From: JANNSW01 sp031431235
Lineage (GTDB): Bacteria > Pseudomonadota > Alphaproteobacteria > Rhizobiales > Hyphomicrobiaceae
Assembly: GCA_031431235.1 (NCBI GenBank)
Contig: JANPDA010000256.1
Span: 1-19,705 of the forward strand
DNA: 19,705 nt
Direction: 5' to 3'
Position numbers and translations under genes: made by a program. Shown here piece after piece: positions 1 through 6,945 of the stretch. Each line of letters begins with the position of its first letter. The stretch's first letter is position 1. The notes beneath the pieces were generated by a model, which worked only from the letters and a program-made list of their open reading frames with translations, had not been told where the DNA came from and searched no databases.

Positions 1-243
1 GGCGCGGTGCGCGCCGCTCTCGAGTCGGGCAACCGCTGGCTGAGTGATGCGCATACGCCTTGCAATCTCGGATTGGCTCAATCCCGCCTTCATTCTGGCC
101 TGCATCAGGGCCGACATGATCTCGAACTCTTCCGCGAGCGCATCGTACGCCGCAAGGTAAGCCGGATCCTTTCGCCACTCGGCGTGCGCCTTCGCGGCGG
201 GTATGAGCTTGGCTTTGCGTCGGTCGATCTTGCGTTCATTCAT
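1..243 (-). CDS. XRE/HigA-like helix-turn-helix antitoxin, 3' end beyond window
   Basis: The reading frame opens at the ATG at 241-243, which overlaps the TGA of the upstream toxin gene in a TGATG arrangement. It runs 81 codons to the window edge without a stop. After a charged N-terminal stretch (about residues 1-45), residues about 50-77 form a Cro/C1-type HTH: the segment MKAGLSQSEIARRMRITQPA is followed by VARLESG, the classic helix-2/turn/helix-3 pattern. In toxin-first systems such as HigBA, the XRE antitoxin binds the toxin and represses the shared promoter. Translational coupling to the toxin supports a functional pair. The C-terminus is not visible. A stand-alone XRE regulator is the alternative, but the overlap with a HigB-like gene makes antitoxin the better call. 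Confidence 0.85.
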   Translation of the reverse strand, partial: MNERKIDRRKAKLIPAAKAHAEWRKDPAYLAAYDALAEEFEIMSALMQARMKAGLSQSEIARRMRITQPAVARLESGAHRA

Positions 244-560
244 CAAACCTCCTCGGCGCGGGCCAGCGCCAATTTGATCTCCCGCGGCGGAGTTTTCCGA
301 GTCTTCTTGGTGAAGACCCGAACAATGATGAGCCGTTGCTCTCTTCGCGTTACATAGAGTGCCCTCGAGATTCCGTCCTTGCCCTTGAGACGCAGCTCCC
401 AGAGCCCGTCCCTGAGGTGACTGACTGTCTTTGGCGGAAGCAAGTCAGGGCCATGCTCTTCAATCACCTCGGTAAGTCGCTCGAGTCGGGCGCGAATGTC
501 GGTCGGCTGATCATTGGCTTCATCGAGCGCTGCTGGGTGATAGGAGACCGTCCAGGGCAT
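243..560 (-). CDS. RelE/HigB-type toxin (phage-derived Gp49-like family)
   Basis: This 105-residue basic protein has the size and pattern of the HigB/Gp49-like branch of the RelE superfamily, ribosome-dependent mRNA endonucleases. The visible family pattern is the central LRDGLWELRLKGKDGISRAL strand pair, then RLIIVRVFTKKTRKTPPREI and a C-terminal helix. The FxKKTxKTP block is the most diagnostic part. The start ATG at 558-560 follows a GAAGGGTG ribosome-binding stretch. The gene overlaps the XRE antitoxin gene downstream, so this is a toxin-first module. It sits downstream of the alcohol dehydrogenase gene in the same direction but is probably independently expressed. Toxic activity is inferred from family only. 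Confidence 0.88.
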   Translation of the reverse strand: MPWTVSYHPAALDEANDQPTDIRARLERLTEVIEEHGPDLLPPKTVSHLRDGLWELRLKGKDGISRALYVTRREQRLIIVRVFTKKTRKTPPREIKLALARAEEV

Positions 561-574
561 GCTTCACCCTTCGG

Positions 575-603
575 TCCATAACACGAATGCTATGATATTG
601 CAA
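575..603 (-). promoter_or_regulatory. Candidate promoter of the HigBA-like module
   Basis: Reading the minus strand, TTGCAA (598-603) and TATGGA (575-580) are 17 bp apart, a weak sigma70-like match upstream of the toxin start at 560. The -35 hexamer lies in a perfect 8-bp palindrome ATTGCAAT (597-604), which could be an autoregulatory operator. The -10 is close to the start codon, so the leader would be very short. This weakens the call. Confidence 0.25.
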
Positions 604-633
604 TCGTCGCATGCCGCGCCCGATCGCGTGACT

Positions 634-652
634 GGCCATGCTTGGCAAGGCC
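634..652 (-). terminator. Possible hairpin downstream of the alcohol dehydrogenase gene
   Basis: About 30 nt after the stop of the dehydrogenase gene, the minus strand reads GGCCTTGCCAAGCATGGCC. It can fold into an 8-bp stem with one mismatch and a 3-nt loop. No T-run follows, so it is at best a weak or Rho-assisted terminator, and could be chance in GC-rich DNA. Confidence 0.25.
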
Positions 653-682
653 CCTCAATCGAGATCGCCCTTCGCCAACACC

Positions 683-1837
683 TCAAAGCTTCCCCGCATA
701 CGCCGCCAGGAACAGCCCTTTGGCGGCCGCTTCGGTCAGCTCGACCGGATTGGTGCCGGTCGAGGGATCGACAACGGCCATTTTCGCCATCTGATCGAAC
801 TTGGAGGTATCGGGCACACCGAGCTCCATCAGGGTATGCGGCACGCCGATCTCGCTCCTGAGCGCCAGCACCCAGGCCATCACCCCCTCGGTGCCGCCCT
901 TCAGGCCCAGCACCTGGGCGAGATAGTCCATCTTCTCCCCGATCGCCGGCCGGTTGAAGGCGAGCACGTAGGGCATGAAGGTGCCGTTGGTCAGGCCATG
1001 GTGCGTGTTGTAGAGGCCACCGACCGGATGGGAGAGCGAATGGATCGCGCCGAGCCCCTTCTGGAACGAGACCGCACCCATGGCGCCAGCGCTCATCATG
1101 TTGGCGCGGGCATCGATGTCGCCGGGCGTCTGCACGGCCTTGGCGAGGTTCTCCTTGACCAGCCGCATCCCCTCGATGGCGATGCCGGCCGACATCGGGT
1201 GATAGGTCGGCGCGCAGAAGGCCTCCAGGCAATGGGCGAGCGCGTCCATGCCGGTACCGGCGGTGAGCCTGGCTGGCAGCGGCACCGTCAGCTCGGGATC
1301 GCAGATGGTGACGACGGGGAGCATCTTGGGGTGGAAGATGATCTTCTTCTCGTGCGTCACCTCGTTGGTGACGACCGCCGCGCGACCGACCTCCGAGCCG
1401 GTTCCCGCTGTCGTGGGAACCGCGATCACCGGTGCAATCTTGCTCGCGTCCGCCCGGGTCCACCAGTCGCCGACGTCCTCGAAGTCGAACACCGAGCGGG
1501 TCTGTCCGTTCATGAAGGCGACGAGCTTGCCCTGGTCGAGCGCCGAGCCGCCGCCGATCGCGATCACGCTGTCGTGCTTGCCCTTGGCGTAGACGGCCAG
1601 GCCTTCCTTCATGTTGGTCTCGGTCGGGTTCGCCACCACGTTCGCCCAGACCGCTGCTTCGAGGCCCGCCGCCTTGCAGCTCTCGAGCGCCTTGCCGATG
1701 ACGGGCAGCTTGGCGAGGCCTGGATCGGTCACGATCAGCGGCGCCATCATGCCATTGCTCCTGGCCGCCTCGCCCAGCTCGGCAATGCGCCCAGGCCCGA
1801 ACAGGATGCGGGTCGGATAGCTCCAATTCGTTTTCAT
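683..1837 (-). CDS. Iron-containing alcohol dehydrogenase
   Basis: This is a 384-residue member of the group III (iron-dependent) alcohol dehydrogenases, cytosolic NAD(P)-linked enzymes that interconvert alcohols and aldehydes or ketones. The nucleotide-binding motif AIGGGSALDQGK is at about residues 93-104 and PTTAGTGSEV at 141-150. Metal ligands by alignment with the FucO pattern are D198 and H202 (in GTGMDALAHCLEA), H266 (in AIHSLSHP) and H280 (in NTHHGLTNG); H270 is the conserved active-site histidine. The start at MKTNW gives the usual family length; an alternative ATG five codons upstream (1852) is possible, and neither has a strong Shine-Dalgarno. It lies after the Dha-kinase genes but is separated by 376 bp containing a palindromic element. 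A role in oxidising a polyol to a ketose for the kinase is inference; propanediol- or lactaldehyde-type activity is equally possible. Confidence 0.93.
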   Translation of the reverse strand: MKTNWSYPTRILFGPGRIAELGEAARSNGMMAPLIVTDPGLAKLPVIGKALESCKAAGLEAAVWANVVANPTETNMKEGLAVYAKGKHDSVIAIGGGSALDQGKLVAFMNGQTRSVFDFEDVGDWWTRADASKIAPVIAVPTTAGTGSEVGRAAVVTNEVTHEKKIIFHPKMLPVVTICDPELTVPLPARLTAGTGMDALAHCLEAFCAPTYHPMSAGIAIEGMRLVKENLAKAVQTPGDIDARANMMSAGAMGAVSFQKGLGAIHSLSHPVGGLYNTHHGLTNGTFMPYVLAFNRPAIGEKMDYLAQVLGLKGGTEGVMAWVLALRSEIGVPHTLMELGVPDTSKFDQMAKMAVVDPSTGTNPVELTEAAAKGLFLAAYAGKL

Positions 1838-1934
1838 CGGCTTGCTCAGCATGGGTGCGCTCGCTGGTGGTGTGGGGAAACCGCTTGATTCTGGCGGATG
1901 GGGAGCCCGCTCAACCCCTGTTCGCGGGTATCCG

Positions 1935-1963
1935 AGGCTAACCGGCGAAAACCCAGATTTCAA
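1935..1963 (-). promoter_or_regulatory. Candidate promoter for the alcohol dehydrogenase gene
   Basis: On the minus strand, TTGAAA (1958-1963, five of six matches to the -35 consensus) is followed after 17 bp by TAGCCT (1935-1940, a weak -10). This would give a leader of about 90 nt. The dehydrogenase gene is 376 bp from the preceding gene, so it plausibly has its own promoter. The rest of 1853-2022 shows no coding signal or other recognisable site. Confidence 0.28.
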
Positions 1964-2022
1964 GCGGATAGCCAGCCTCACTGTCCGTGACCGTCCATCA
2001 CAATTCGCCGCGACCCGCCTAT

Positions 2023-2160
2023 CCCTCCAGTGTTCCCTCCCATTCATTCGATTCCGGCGAAGCTGGATCAATGAATGGAAAGAGGGAGCACAAGCAGAGA
2101 GTTGCCTAGTGGACTGGCCATTCATTTGGGGTACCGAATGAATGGGTCGGAACACTAGGG
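2023..2160. repeat. MITE-like nested palindromic element
   Basis: The ends form an imperfect terminal inverted repeat. The left arm 2029-2050 and the reverse complement of the right arm 2135-2156 match at 20 of 22 positions, sharing AGTGTTCC and CCCATTCATTCG. The pairing extends outward through CCCT (2023-2026) and AGGG (2157-2160) after a 2-nt bulge. Inside each end is a second hairpin: CCATTCATT at 2040-2048 with AATGAATGG at 2070-2078, and CCATTCATT at 2118-2126 with AATGAATGG at 2137-2145. The 9-mer therefore occurs four times in alternating orientation. No coding capacity is seen and no clear target-site duplication was found. Size, inverted ends and intergenic position fit a non-autonomous miniature element or a BIME-like palindrome. 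It lies between dhaK and the alcohol dehydrogenase gene. Confidence 0.72.
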
Positions 2161-2180
2161 CGAAGTGGTGATCGATGGGG

Positions 2181-2220
2181 CAGCCTTCGGCTGGCGGTCC
2201 GTGCGCTACAACGCTACAAC
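2181..2220 (-). terminator. Tandem 8-mer and small hairpin just after dhaK
   Basis: The dhaK stop codon lies in a tandem duplication of GTTGTAGC (2205-2220, minus strand). About 20 nt further on, CAGCCGAAGGCTG (2181-2193) forms a 5-bp stem with a triloop. There is no T-tract. With the large palindrome further downstream it may end or attenuate the dha transcript, but evidence is weak. Confidence 0.22.
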
Positions 2221-3203
2221 CCCCACCGCAAACCCGCCGTGTGCACCGGCGCATCCCAGAGCATTGCGATCTCGGTGTCGAGGCGTGTGACCGTCACCGA
2301 GCAGCCCGCCATGTCGAGCGAGGTCACATAGTTGCCCACCAGCGAGCGCTTGACTGACAGCCCATGCTTCTCGAGCAGGCGCTTGGCCGCGTTGAACATC
2401 AGATAGAGCTCCATCGCGGGCGTACCGCCGAAGCCGTTGAGCAGGAGGAGGCAGTTGCCGCTGGCAGCTGGCCCGAAGTCCTCGACGATCGCTCCGACGA
2501 TCTCCTCGGCGATCGCGTCCGCGCCCATCATCTTGACGCGCCGGCGGCCGGGCTCGCCATGAATGCCGACGCCCATCTCCATCTCATCCGCACCGAGGTC
2601 GAATGTGGGTTTGCCGGCAGCCGGCACGGTGCAACTCGTCAGCGCGACGCCCATGGAGCGGGTTTGACCGTTGACCTTGTCGCCGAGCGCCTTGAGCGTC
2701 GCGAGATCCATGCCCCGCTCGGCGGCGGCGCCCACGACCTTCTCGACGACGAGCGTGCCGGCAACGCCGCGCCGGCCGGTCGTATAGAGCGAATCCTCAA
2801 CCGCCACGTCGTCATTCGTGCGCACGGTCATGACCTGACGGCCCACCATCTCGCAGGCCATCTCGAAGTTCATGACGTCGCCTTCGTAGTTCTTCACGAT
2901 GAAGAGCACGCCGGCCCCCTGATCGACCGCCTCGGCGGCCGCGATCATCTGGTCGGGCGTCGGCGAGGTGAAGACCTGGCCGGGGCAAGCAGCATCCAGC
3001 ATGCCGAAGCCGACGAAACCGGCATGCAATGGCTCGTGGCCCGAGCCGCCGCCCGACACGAGACCGACCTTGCCGGGCTTCAAGTAAGCACGGCGGACGA
3101 ACTTGCCCTCTGCTCCGAGCGCCACGATGTCGGCATGGGCATCGACGAAGCCAGCGAGGCTCTCGGCAAGCACTTTGTCGACGGCGTTGATGAGCTTCTT
3201 CAT
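2214..3203 (-). CDS. dhaK: PTS-dependent dihydroxyacetone kinase, substrate-binding subunit DhaK
   Basis: This 329-residue DhaK subunit covalently holds dihydroxyacetone (or a related ketose) while DhaL-ADP phosphorylates it. Key features are visible: the GGGSGHEP loop with H56, KNYEGDVMNFEMA with catalytic D109, and GVGIHGEPGRRR with H215, which corresponds to the histidine that forms the hemiaminal with the substrate carbonyl. The length matches the PTS-type DhaK rather than the ATP-dependent DhaK-DhaL fusion. The start at 3203 follows a GGGGAG ribosome-binding site; an upstream in-frame extension to 3269 lacks family similarity. It is the last gene of the dhaL-dhaM-HPr-EI-HTH-dhaK set, 22 bp after the HTH gene. 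DhaK-family proteins can act on other ketoses such as erythruloses, so substrate identity is open. Confidence 0.95.
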   Translation of the reverse strand: MKKLINAVDKVLAESLAGFVDAHADIVALGAEGKFVRRAYLKPGKVGLVSGGGSGHEPLHAGFVGFGMLDAACPGQVFTSPTPDQMIAAAEAVDQGAGVLFIVKNYEGDVMNFEMACEMVGRQVMTVRTNDDVAVEDSLYTTGRRGVAGTLVVEKVVGAAAERGMDLATLKALGDKVNGQTRSMGVALTSCTVPAAGKPTFDLGADEMEMGVGIHGEPGRRRVKMMGADAIAEEIVGAIVEDFGPAASGNCLLLLNGFGGTPAMELYLMFNAAKRLLEKHGLSVKRSLVGNYVTSLDMAGCSVTVTRLDTEIAMLWDAPVHTAGLRWGL

Positions 3204-3225
3204 GGTGCGATCTCCCCTGGCTCGA

Positions 3226-3687
3226 TTATTTCTTGCGGCGGCTCTTGTTGAAGGTGCGGCCGAGGTCATTGGCGAGCTTCTGCATCAGCGCCTCCAAACT
3301 CGCGTTCAGCTCGTCATCGCCGAAATCTGGCAACCGGATCGTGACGCTGCGAGTGCGCGTGGCGCGTGGTTGCTCCTGCCGGCTACCTGGGTGCGCCTCG
3401 TCATAGGCCTTCAGAAAGCTCCCCCGGTCATCGGCCGAGAAATGGCACAGATCGAAGATCGCGGCGAGATGGCCGGCGGGAACCGGCGTGTCGTAGGCTG
3501 GGTTGGTGATGTGGCTGACGAAGCTCCGGTTCTTGCCGAGAGCTTCCGCGAGACGATTGCGCATGCCAGAAGGGCGCTGTTCGAGCACCGCTTTCAAAAC
3601 GGCCTTGTAGGCCGAGATCGCCTCGCGCCGATCGGCATGGGAGCGGACCGGCTTATCCACGGCCGGCGCCCCCAAGACCGAGCGCAT
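3226..3687 (-). CDS. Small helix-turn-helix protein between Enzyme I and dhaK
   Basis: This is a 153-residue protein of no named family I recognise with certainty. Residues about 43-62 (NRLAEALGKNRSFVSHITNP) look like a Cro/C1-type HTH, followed by a helical region that includes AGHLAAIFDLCHFSADDRGS. The tail has a short IRLPDFGD segment, an amphipathic helix (ASLEALMQKLANDLGRTF) and a basic end. The ATG start at 3687 overlaps the Enzyme I gene by 35 bp; a GTG at 3660 would reduce the overlap to 8 bp and is a fair alternative. Its position inside the kinase/phosphorelay operon suggests a dedicated regulator or adaptor reading the PTS or substrate state. That role is inference; DNA binding is suggested only by the HTH pattern. 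Confidence 0.8.
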   Translation of the reverse strand: MRSVLGAPAVDKPVRSHADRREAISAYKAVLKAVLEQRPSGMRNRLAEALGKNRSFVSHITNPAYDTPVPAGHLAAIFDLCHFSADDRGSFLKAYDEAHPGSRQEQPRATRTRSVTIRLPDFGDDELNASLEALMQKLANDLGRTFNKSRRKK

Positions 3688-5356
3688 GGCCGAGACGGCG
3701 CGCCAAGCTCTGGCGGCGGTCGCGCGGCCGCTCGCGGCGGAAGCTCGAGACGACGCGTTTCACCTCGCCCACGCGCGCGGGGGCGACCGAGACAGACCTC
3801 AAGCCTGCGGCCAACAGCAGCGGCAGCACGCGCGGATCGGCACCGGCTTCCCCGCACAGGCTGGCCGGAATACCGAGCTCGCTCGCGGCGCGTGCGACCA
3901 TGCCGACGAGGCGCAGGACCGCCGGGTTGCCGGCATCGGCGAGCGCCGCGACGGCGTCGCTGTCGCGTCCCGCGGCCATGGTGTACTGGACGAGGTCGTT
4001 GGAGCCGATCGACACGAAGTCGGTCTGGAACAAATCGAGCGTCACCGCTGCAGCCGGCACCTCGACCATCATGCCGAGTGCCGCCGCTCGATGCCGGATT
4101 CCGCCCCGGTCGAGCTCCGCGCGAGCCTGGCCGATCAGCGCACGCACGCGCTCCATCTCCTCTGGAATGCTCACCATCGGAATCATGATCTTCAGTTGCC
4201 CCGCAGTCGAAGCCCGCAGCAGCGCCCGGAGCTGGATCCGGAAGACCTCGGGGTGCGCGAGCGAGAGGCGGATGCCGCGCAGACCGAGGAAGGGATTGGC
4301 CTCACCGTCGAGAGTGAGACCTGGGATCGGCTTGTCGCCGCCGGCATCGAGCGTCCGGATGGTGACGGGGCGACCCTTGGCCCAGCGCAGCATCCGCGCA
4401 TAGACCTCAGCCTGCTCGGCCTCGCCCGGCAGGCCGTGCCGCTCGTGGAACAGGAACTCCGTGCGCACGAGGCCGATGCCGTCGCAGATGGCGGGGTCGA
4501 GGTTGTCGAGCTCGGCCGGGTCGGCAATGTTGATATGAACCTCGACCCGTTCACCGTCGGCCGTCACGGCTGGCCGCTTCGCCTGACTAGCATCCTGTTG
4601 CCGGATCGACTCCAGCTGGGCATGACGGGAGTTGAAGCGCCTCTCTGTCTCGGCATCGGGGCGTAGGACGAGGCAGCCTTCCGCCGCATTGAGCAGCGCC
4701 CGTTCGCCCGGGAGCACCGCCAGCGGGCCGAGCCCGACCAGCATCGGCACGCTGCGCGAGCGCGCGAGCATGGCCACGTGACTGGTGGCGCTGCCGGCTT
4801 CCAGCGCAATGCCGCGACCGTCCCAGGGCAGCGACAGGAAGAGTGAGGGGGCCAGATCGTCGGCGACGAGGATCGCGCCTTCCGGCAGGTCCGGCCGCTG
4901 GGTGCTGCCGGAGAGAACATCCAGCACGCGTGTCTCCAGATCGCGCAGGTCGCCGGCGCGGGCGCGGAAATACTCCTCGTCTGCCGCATCGTAGTCGGCG
5001 ATCAGCGTTCCAACTGCCTTCTGCCAGGCAGAGCTGGCAGGCTCGCCCAGTCCGATCGAGGCAAAGGCCGGCTCCGTCAGAACGTCGTCCTCGACCAGCG
5101 CGAGCTGAAACGACAGAATGTCGGAGGCTTCCCCTGTCGTTCCCGAGACGAGGTCCGAGAGGTCGTGTCGGGCATGGGCGAGTGCGGCCACGAGCGCGGC
5201 ACGCTCCGCTGCCGGGCCAGCCGACTGGGGGGTAGCAGCAGCTCGCTTCGTCGGCTCGAGCCGCACGATTGGTCCGGCTGCAAAGCCGCCCGAGGCAATC
5301 CGCCCCTGACGGCTCTGCGGACCAACCTCGATCTTGGGCTCTCCATTCATGCTCAT
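3653..5356 (-). CDS. ptsP: PEP-protein phosphotransferase (Enzyme I)
   Basis: This 567-residue protein has full-length Enzyme I architecture. An N-terminal swivel/HPr-binding domain carries the phospho-histidine H193 in GSATSHVAMLARSRSVP. A C-terminal PEP-binding TIM barrel has GLVRTEFLFHER (295-306), RTLDAGGDKP (334-343), GSNDLVQYTMAAGRD (451-465) and the catalytic C501 in SLCGEAGADP. Enzyme I autophosphorylates from PEP and passes phosphate to HPr, then to DhaM and DhaL-ADP. There is no GAF domain, so it is not PtsP of the nitrogen PTS in the strict sense; the symbol follows common usage. About 25 basic residues extend past the usual C-terminus. The ATG at 5356 overlaps the HPr stop by 4 bp (ATGA), implying translational coupling. 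In E. coli DhaM this domain is truncated and fused; here it is separate and complete. Confidence 0.93.
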   Translation of the reverse strand: MSMNGEPKIEVGPQSRQGRIASGGFAAGPIVRLEPTKRAAATPQSAGPAAERAALVAALAHARHDLSDLVSGTTGEASDILSFQLALVEDDVLTEPAFASIGLGEPASSAWQKAVGTLIADYDAADEEYFRARAGDLRDLETRVLDVLSGSTQRPDLPEGAILVADDLAPSLFLSLPWDGRGIALEAGSATSHVAMLARSRSVPMLVGLGPLAVLPGERALLNAAEGCLVLRPDAETERRFNSRHAQLESIRQQDASQAKRPAVTADGERVEVHINIADPAELDNLDPAICDGIGLVRTEFLFHERHGLPGEAEQAEVYARMLRWAKGRPVTIRTLDAGGDKPIPGLTLDGEANPFLGLRGIRLSLAHPEVFRIQLRALLRASTAGQLKIMIPMVSIPEEMERVRALIGQARAELDRGGIRHRAAALGMMVEVPAAAVTLDLFQTDFVSIGSNDLVQYTMAAGRDSDAVAALADAGNPAVLRLVGMVARAASELGIPASLCGEAGADPRVLPLLLAAGLRSVSVAPARVGEVKRVVSSFRRERPRDRRQSLARRLGHALGLGGAGRG

Positions 5357-5637
5357 TCCGGCACGCCTTCGAAATCACCGGCAACCAGAGCGACCAGCGC
5401 GTCGACCGCGCTCTGCGAATCGGGTCCCTCCGCACGGAAATGCAGCACCGTATTCTGGGGCACTTTGAGCCCCATCACCCTGACGATGCTCTTGGCATCG
5501 GTCCAGGGGCCGGTCGCGGACGCCGCCAGCTCGACCTTGGCGGCAAATGACTTGGCGAGCTTGGTGACCTTCACCGATGGCCGGGCATGCAGCCCGACCG
5601 CATGGGTCATCAGGATCGAGCCCGTGGCGGTCGTCAT
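5353..5637 (-). CDS. HPr-family phosphocarrier protein
   Basis: This 94-residue HPr has the active-site histidine H17 in GLHARPSVKV. S50 (DAKSIVRVMGL) aligns with the regulatory Ser-46 position of canonical HPr. It shuttles phosphate between Enzyme I and the DhaM EIIA domain. AAGGAT lies about 9 nt before the ATG, giving a reasonable start. It follows dhaM after 53 bp and overlaps the Enzyme I gene by 4 bp. Its location suggests it is dedicated to the Dha kinase rather than being the housekeeping HPr, although cross-talk is possible. Whether an HPr kinase acts on S50 cannot be judged from the window. Confidence 0.93.
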   Translation of the reverse strand: MTTATGSILMTHAVGLHARPSVKVTKLAKSFAAKVELAASATGPWTDAKSIVRVMGLKVPQNTVLHFRAEGPDSQSAVDALVALVAGDFEGVPE

Positions 5638-5690
5638 GGGGAGTTACATCCTTCTGTCTGCTATCGTTCGCCACCCGGGGTAGGCCACAC

Positions 5691-6083
5691 TCAACGCGGC
5701 GACAGCTCCTCGGCGGTCTTGCGGACCTCATCCAGGCTCGAGCCGCTCCAGGCTTCCGTAGCCGCCATGATCGAGCCCTCAACGATCGGGGCATTGCACA
5801 AGGCGACCTTGCCGCGCTTGTCCTCGGGCAGCATCTCGATCGCCATCTCGCTGTTGGTCTCGGCGCCACCGAGATCGACCAGGATCGCGACGCCGGCCGG
5901 TGACCAGGCCTCGTCGATCGCCTTCAGGATCTCGGCGACGTCGGTGCCCAGGCCGCCATCGGGATTACCGCCGCAATGGGCGACCGCAAGATCTTTGCCG
6001 ACCATCTGGCGGACCATGTCCGCAGTGCCGCGCGCGACCTCGGGAGAGTGGGAGACGATGACGATGCCGACCTTGCCGCTCAT
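5691..6083 (-). CDS. dhaM: DhaM EIIA-type phosphotransfer subunit of dihydroxyacetone kinase
   Basis: This 130-residue single-domain protein is of the EIIA-mannose/DhaM fold. The phosphoacceptor is H12 in VIVSHSPEVARG. Other family features are VAHCGGNPDGGLGTD (34-48) and the VDLGGAETNSEMA loop. It takes phosphate from HPr and rephosphorylates the ADP bound in DhaL to ATP. E. coli DhaM is an EIIA-HPr-EI fusion; here only the EIIA domain is present and the next two genes supply the others. The ATG overlaps the dhaL stop by 4 bp, so production of DhaL and DhaM is probably coupled. Confidence 0.94.
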   Translation of the reverse strand: MSGKVGIVIVSHSPEVARGTADMVRQMVGKDLAVAHCGGNPDGGLGTDVAEILKAIDEAWSPAGVAILVDLGGAETNSEMAIEMLPEDKRGKVALCNAPIVEGSIMAATEAWSGSSLDEVRKTAEELSPR

Positions 6084-6682
6084 ACGTTTTCCTCCAGGAC
6101 GTCACAGACTGCCTCGATCAAGAGTTGGCTCGAGCGGGCACCGGGATCCATGTGCCCGATCGAGCGCTCCTTCAGGAAGGATGCCCGGCCACGGATGGCG
6201 AGCATCGGCACGGTTGCCGCCGCAGCTTCGGCCGCCGTCTGGCGGATCGCTGCCAGATCGGCTCCTGCAGCCAGCCGTGCCGCAACCGGTACGAGCACGT
6301 CGAGCATCGTCTTCTGGCCGACACTCGATTTGCCGCGCTTCTCGACATCACCGATGCCGGCCTGCAGCGCTGCAACGAGCCCTGCCCGGTCGAGCGGGCC
6401 GGTCAGCCCCTTGCCAATACCCAGGAAGAGACTGCCATAAAGGGGGCCGGAGGCCCCGCCGACCTTCATGACGAGCTCAGTGCCGATTGCCTTCAATGCC
6501 TCGGCTGGCGACTTTGCAGCGATCTCGTCCGCCTTGGCGAGCACGGCCTCGAAACCACGCTTCATGTTGAGGCCATGGTCGCCGTCGCCGATCGCCTGGT
6601 CGAGCGCGGTCAGCTCCTCGGCGTGGGTGATCATGCGTGTCGCGATCGCCTCGATCAGCCGCCTCTGCCGTGTCGCTTCCAT
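6080..6682 (-). CDS. dhaL: Dihydroxyacetone kinase, ADP-binding subunit DhaL
   Basis: This 200-residue all-helical DhaL subunit keeps ADP as a fixed cofactor through two Mg ions. The metal-binding aspartates D28, D33 and D35 are seen in LDQAIGDGDHGLNMKRGF, and the GGASGPLYGSLF segment contacts the nucleotide. The ATG at 6682 is preceded by GAGGGG 7-12 nt upstream. A longer frame starting at TTG 6697 would absorb this ribosome-binding site and is rejected. It follows the truncated isomerase gene closely and overlaps dhaM by 4 bp. With DhaK and DhaM it forms the PEP-driven kinase. Confidence 0.94.
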   Translation of the reverse strand: MEATRQRRLIEAIATRMITHAEELTALDQAIGDGDHGLNMKRGFEAVLAKADEIAAKSPAEALKAIGTELVMKVGGASGPLYGSLFLGIGKGLTGPLDRAGLVAALQAGIGDVEKRGKSSVGQKTMLDVLVPVAARLAAGADLAAIRQTAAEAAAATVPMLAIRGRASFLKERSIGHMDPGARSSQLLIEAVCDVLEENV

Positions 6683-6693
6683 GTCTCGTCCCC

Positions 6694-6930
6694 TCAACTC
6701 GTTGCCCAGCCCGTGCGGATGTGGGTCGAGCCTTCGCGCCAGACCTGCTCGGGTGCCGGGAAGAAATCGCGCCAGACCCGCGTCGCCGCCGCCAGCTCCG
6801 GCAGTGCCCGCCCGAACGCCTCGATCGTCAGCCAGCCGTCATAGCCAGCGGACTTCAACGACGACAGCACCGGGCGGCGAGCCTCGGTCACATGGGTCGT
6901 CCGAAGCAGCACGTTGAAGCCGATTGTCAT
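6694..6930 (-). pseudogene. Internally deleted sugar phosphate isomerase/epimerase (N- and C-termini only)
   Basis: This 78-codon frame has a good start (GGGAAG about 7 nt before the ATG at 6930), 15 bp after the ABC ATPase gene. Residues 1-32 (starting MTIGFNVLLRTTHVTE and ending AGYDG) read like the first beta-strand and helix of a TIM-barrel sugar phosphate isomerase/epimerase of roughly 280 residues. Residues 33-78 (WLTIEAFGRALPELAAATRV, then the RVWRDFFP and HIRTGW tail) read like the last strand and C-terminal helix of the same family. The barrel core, including all metal ligands, is missing. The frame stays open across the join, near the GYDG sequence. An active enzyme is not expected. 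The alternative is an assembly collapse. Confidence 0.75.
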
Positions 6931-6945
6931 GGCAGTCTTCCCACC

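Noticed and set aside
564..1826. A 420-codon minus-strand frame overlapping the alcohol dehydrogenase gene
   Set aside because: It is a frame shadow, rich in Arg/Gly/Ala, with no family pattern; the dehydrogenase frame carries all metal ligands.
1853..2254. In-frame upstream extension of the alcohol dehydrogenase frame
   Set aside because: It runs through the palindromic element and into dhaK; no similarity to the family beyond MKTNW, and the length would exceed the family by ~140 residues.
6683..6697. TTG start for dhaL at 6697
   Set aside because: The five added codons consist of the ribosome-binding site for the ATG at 6682.
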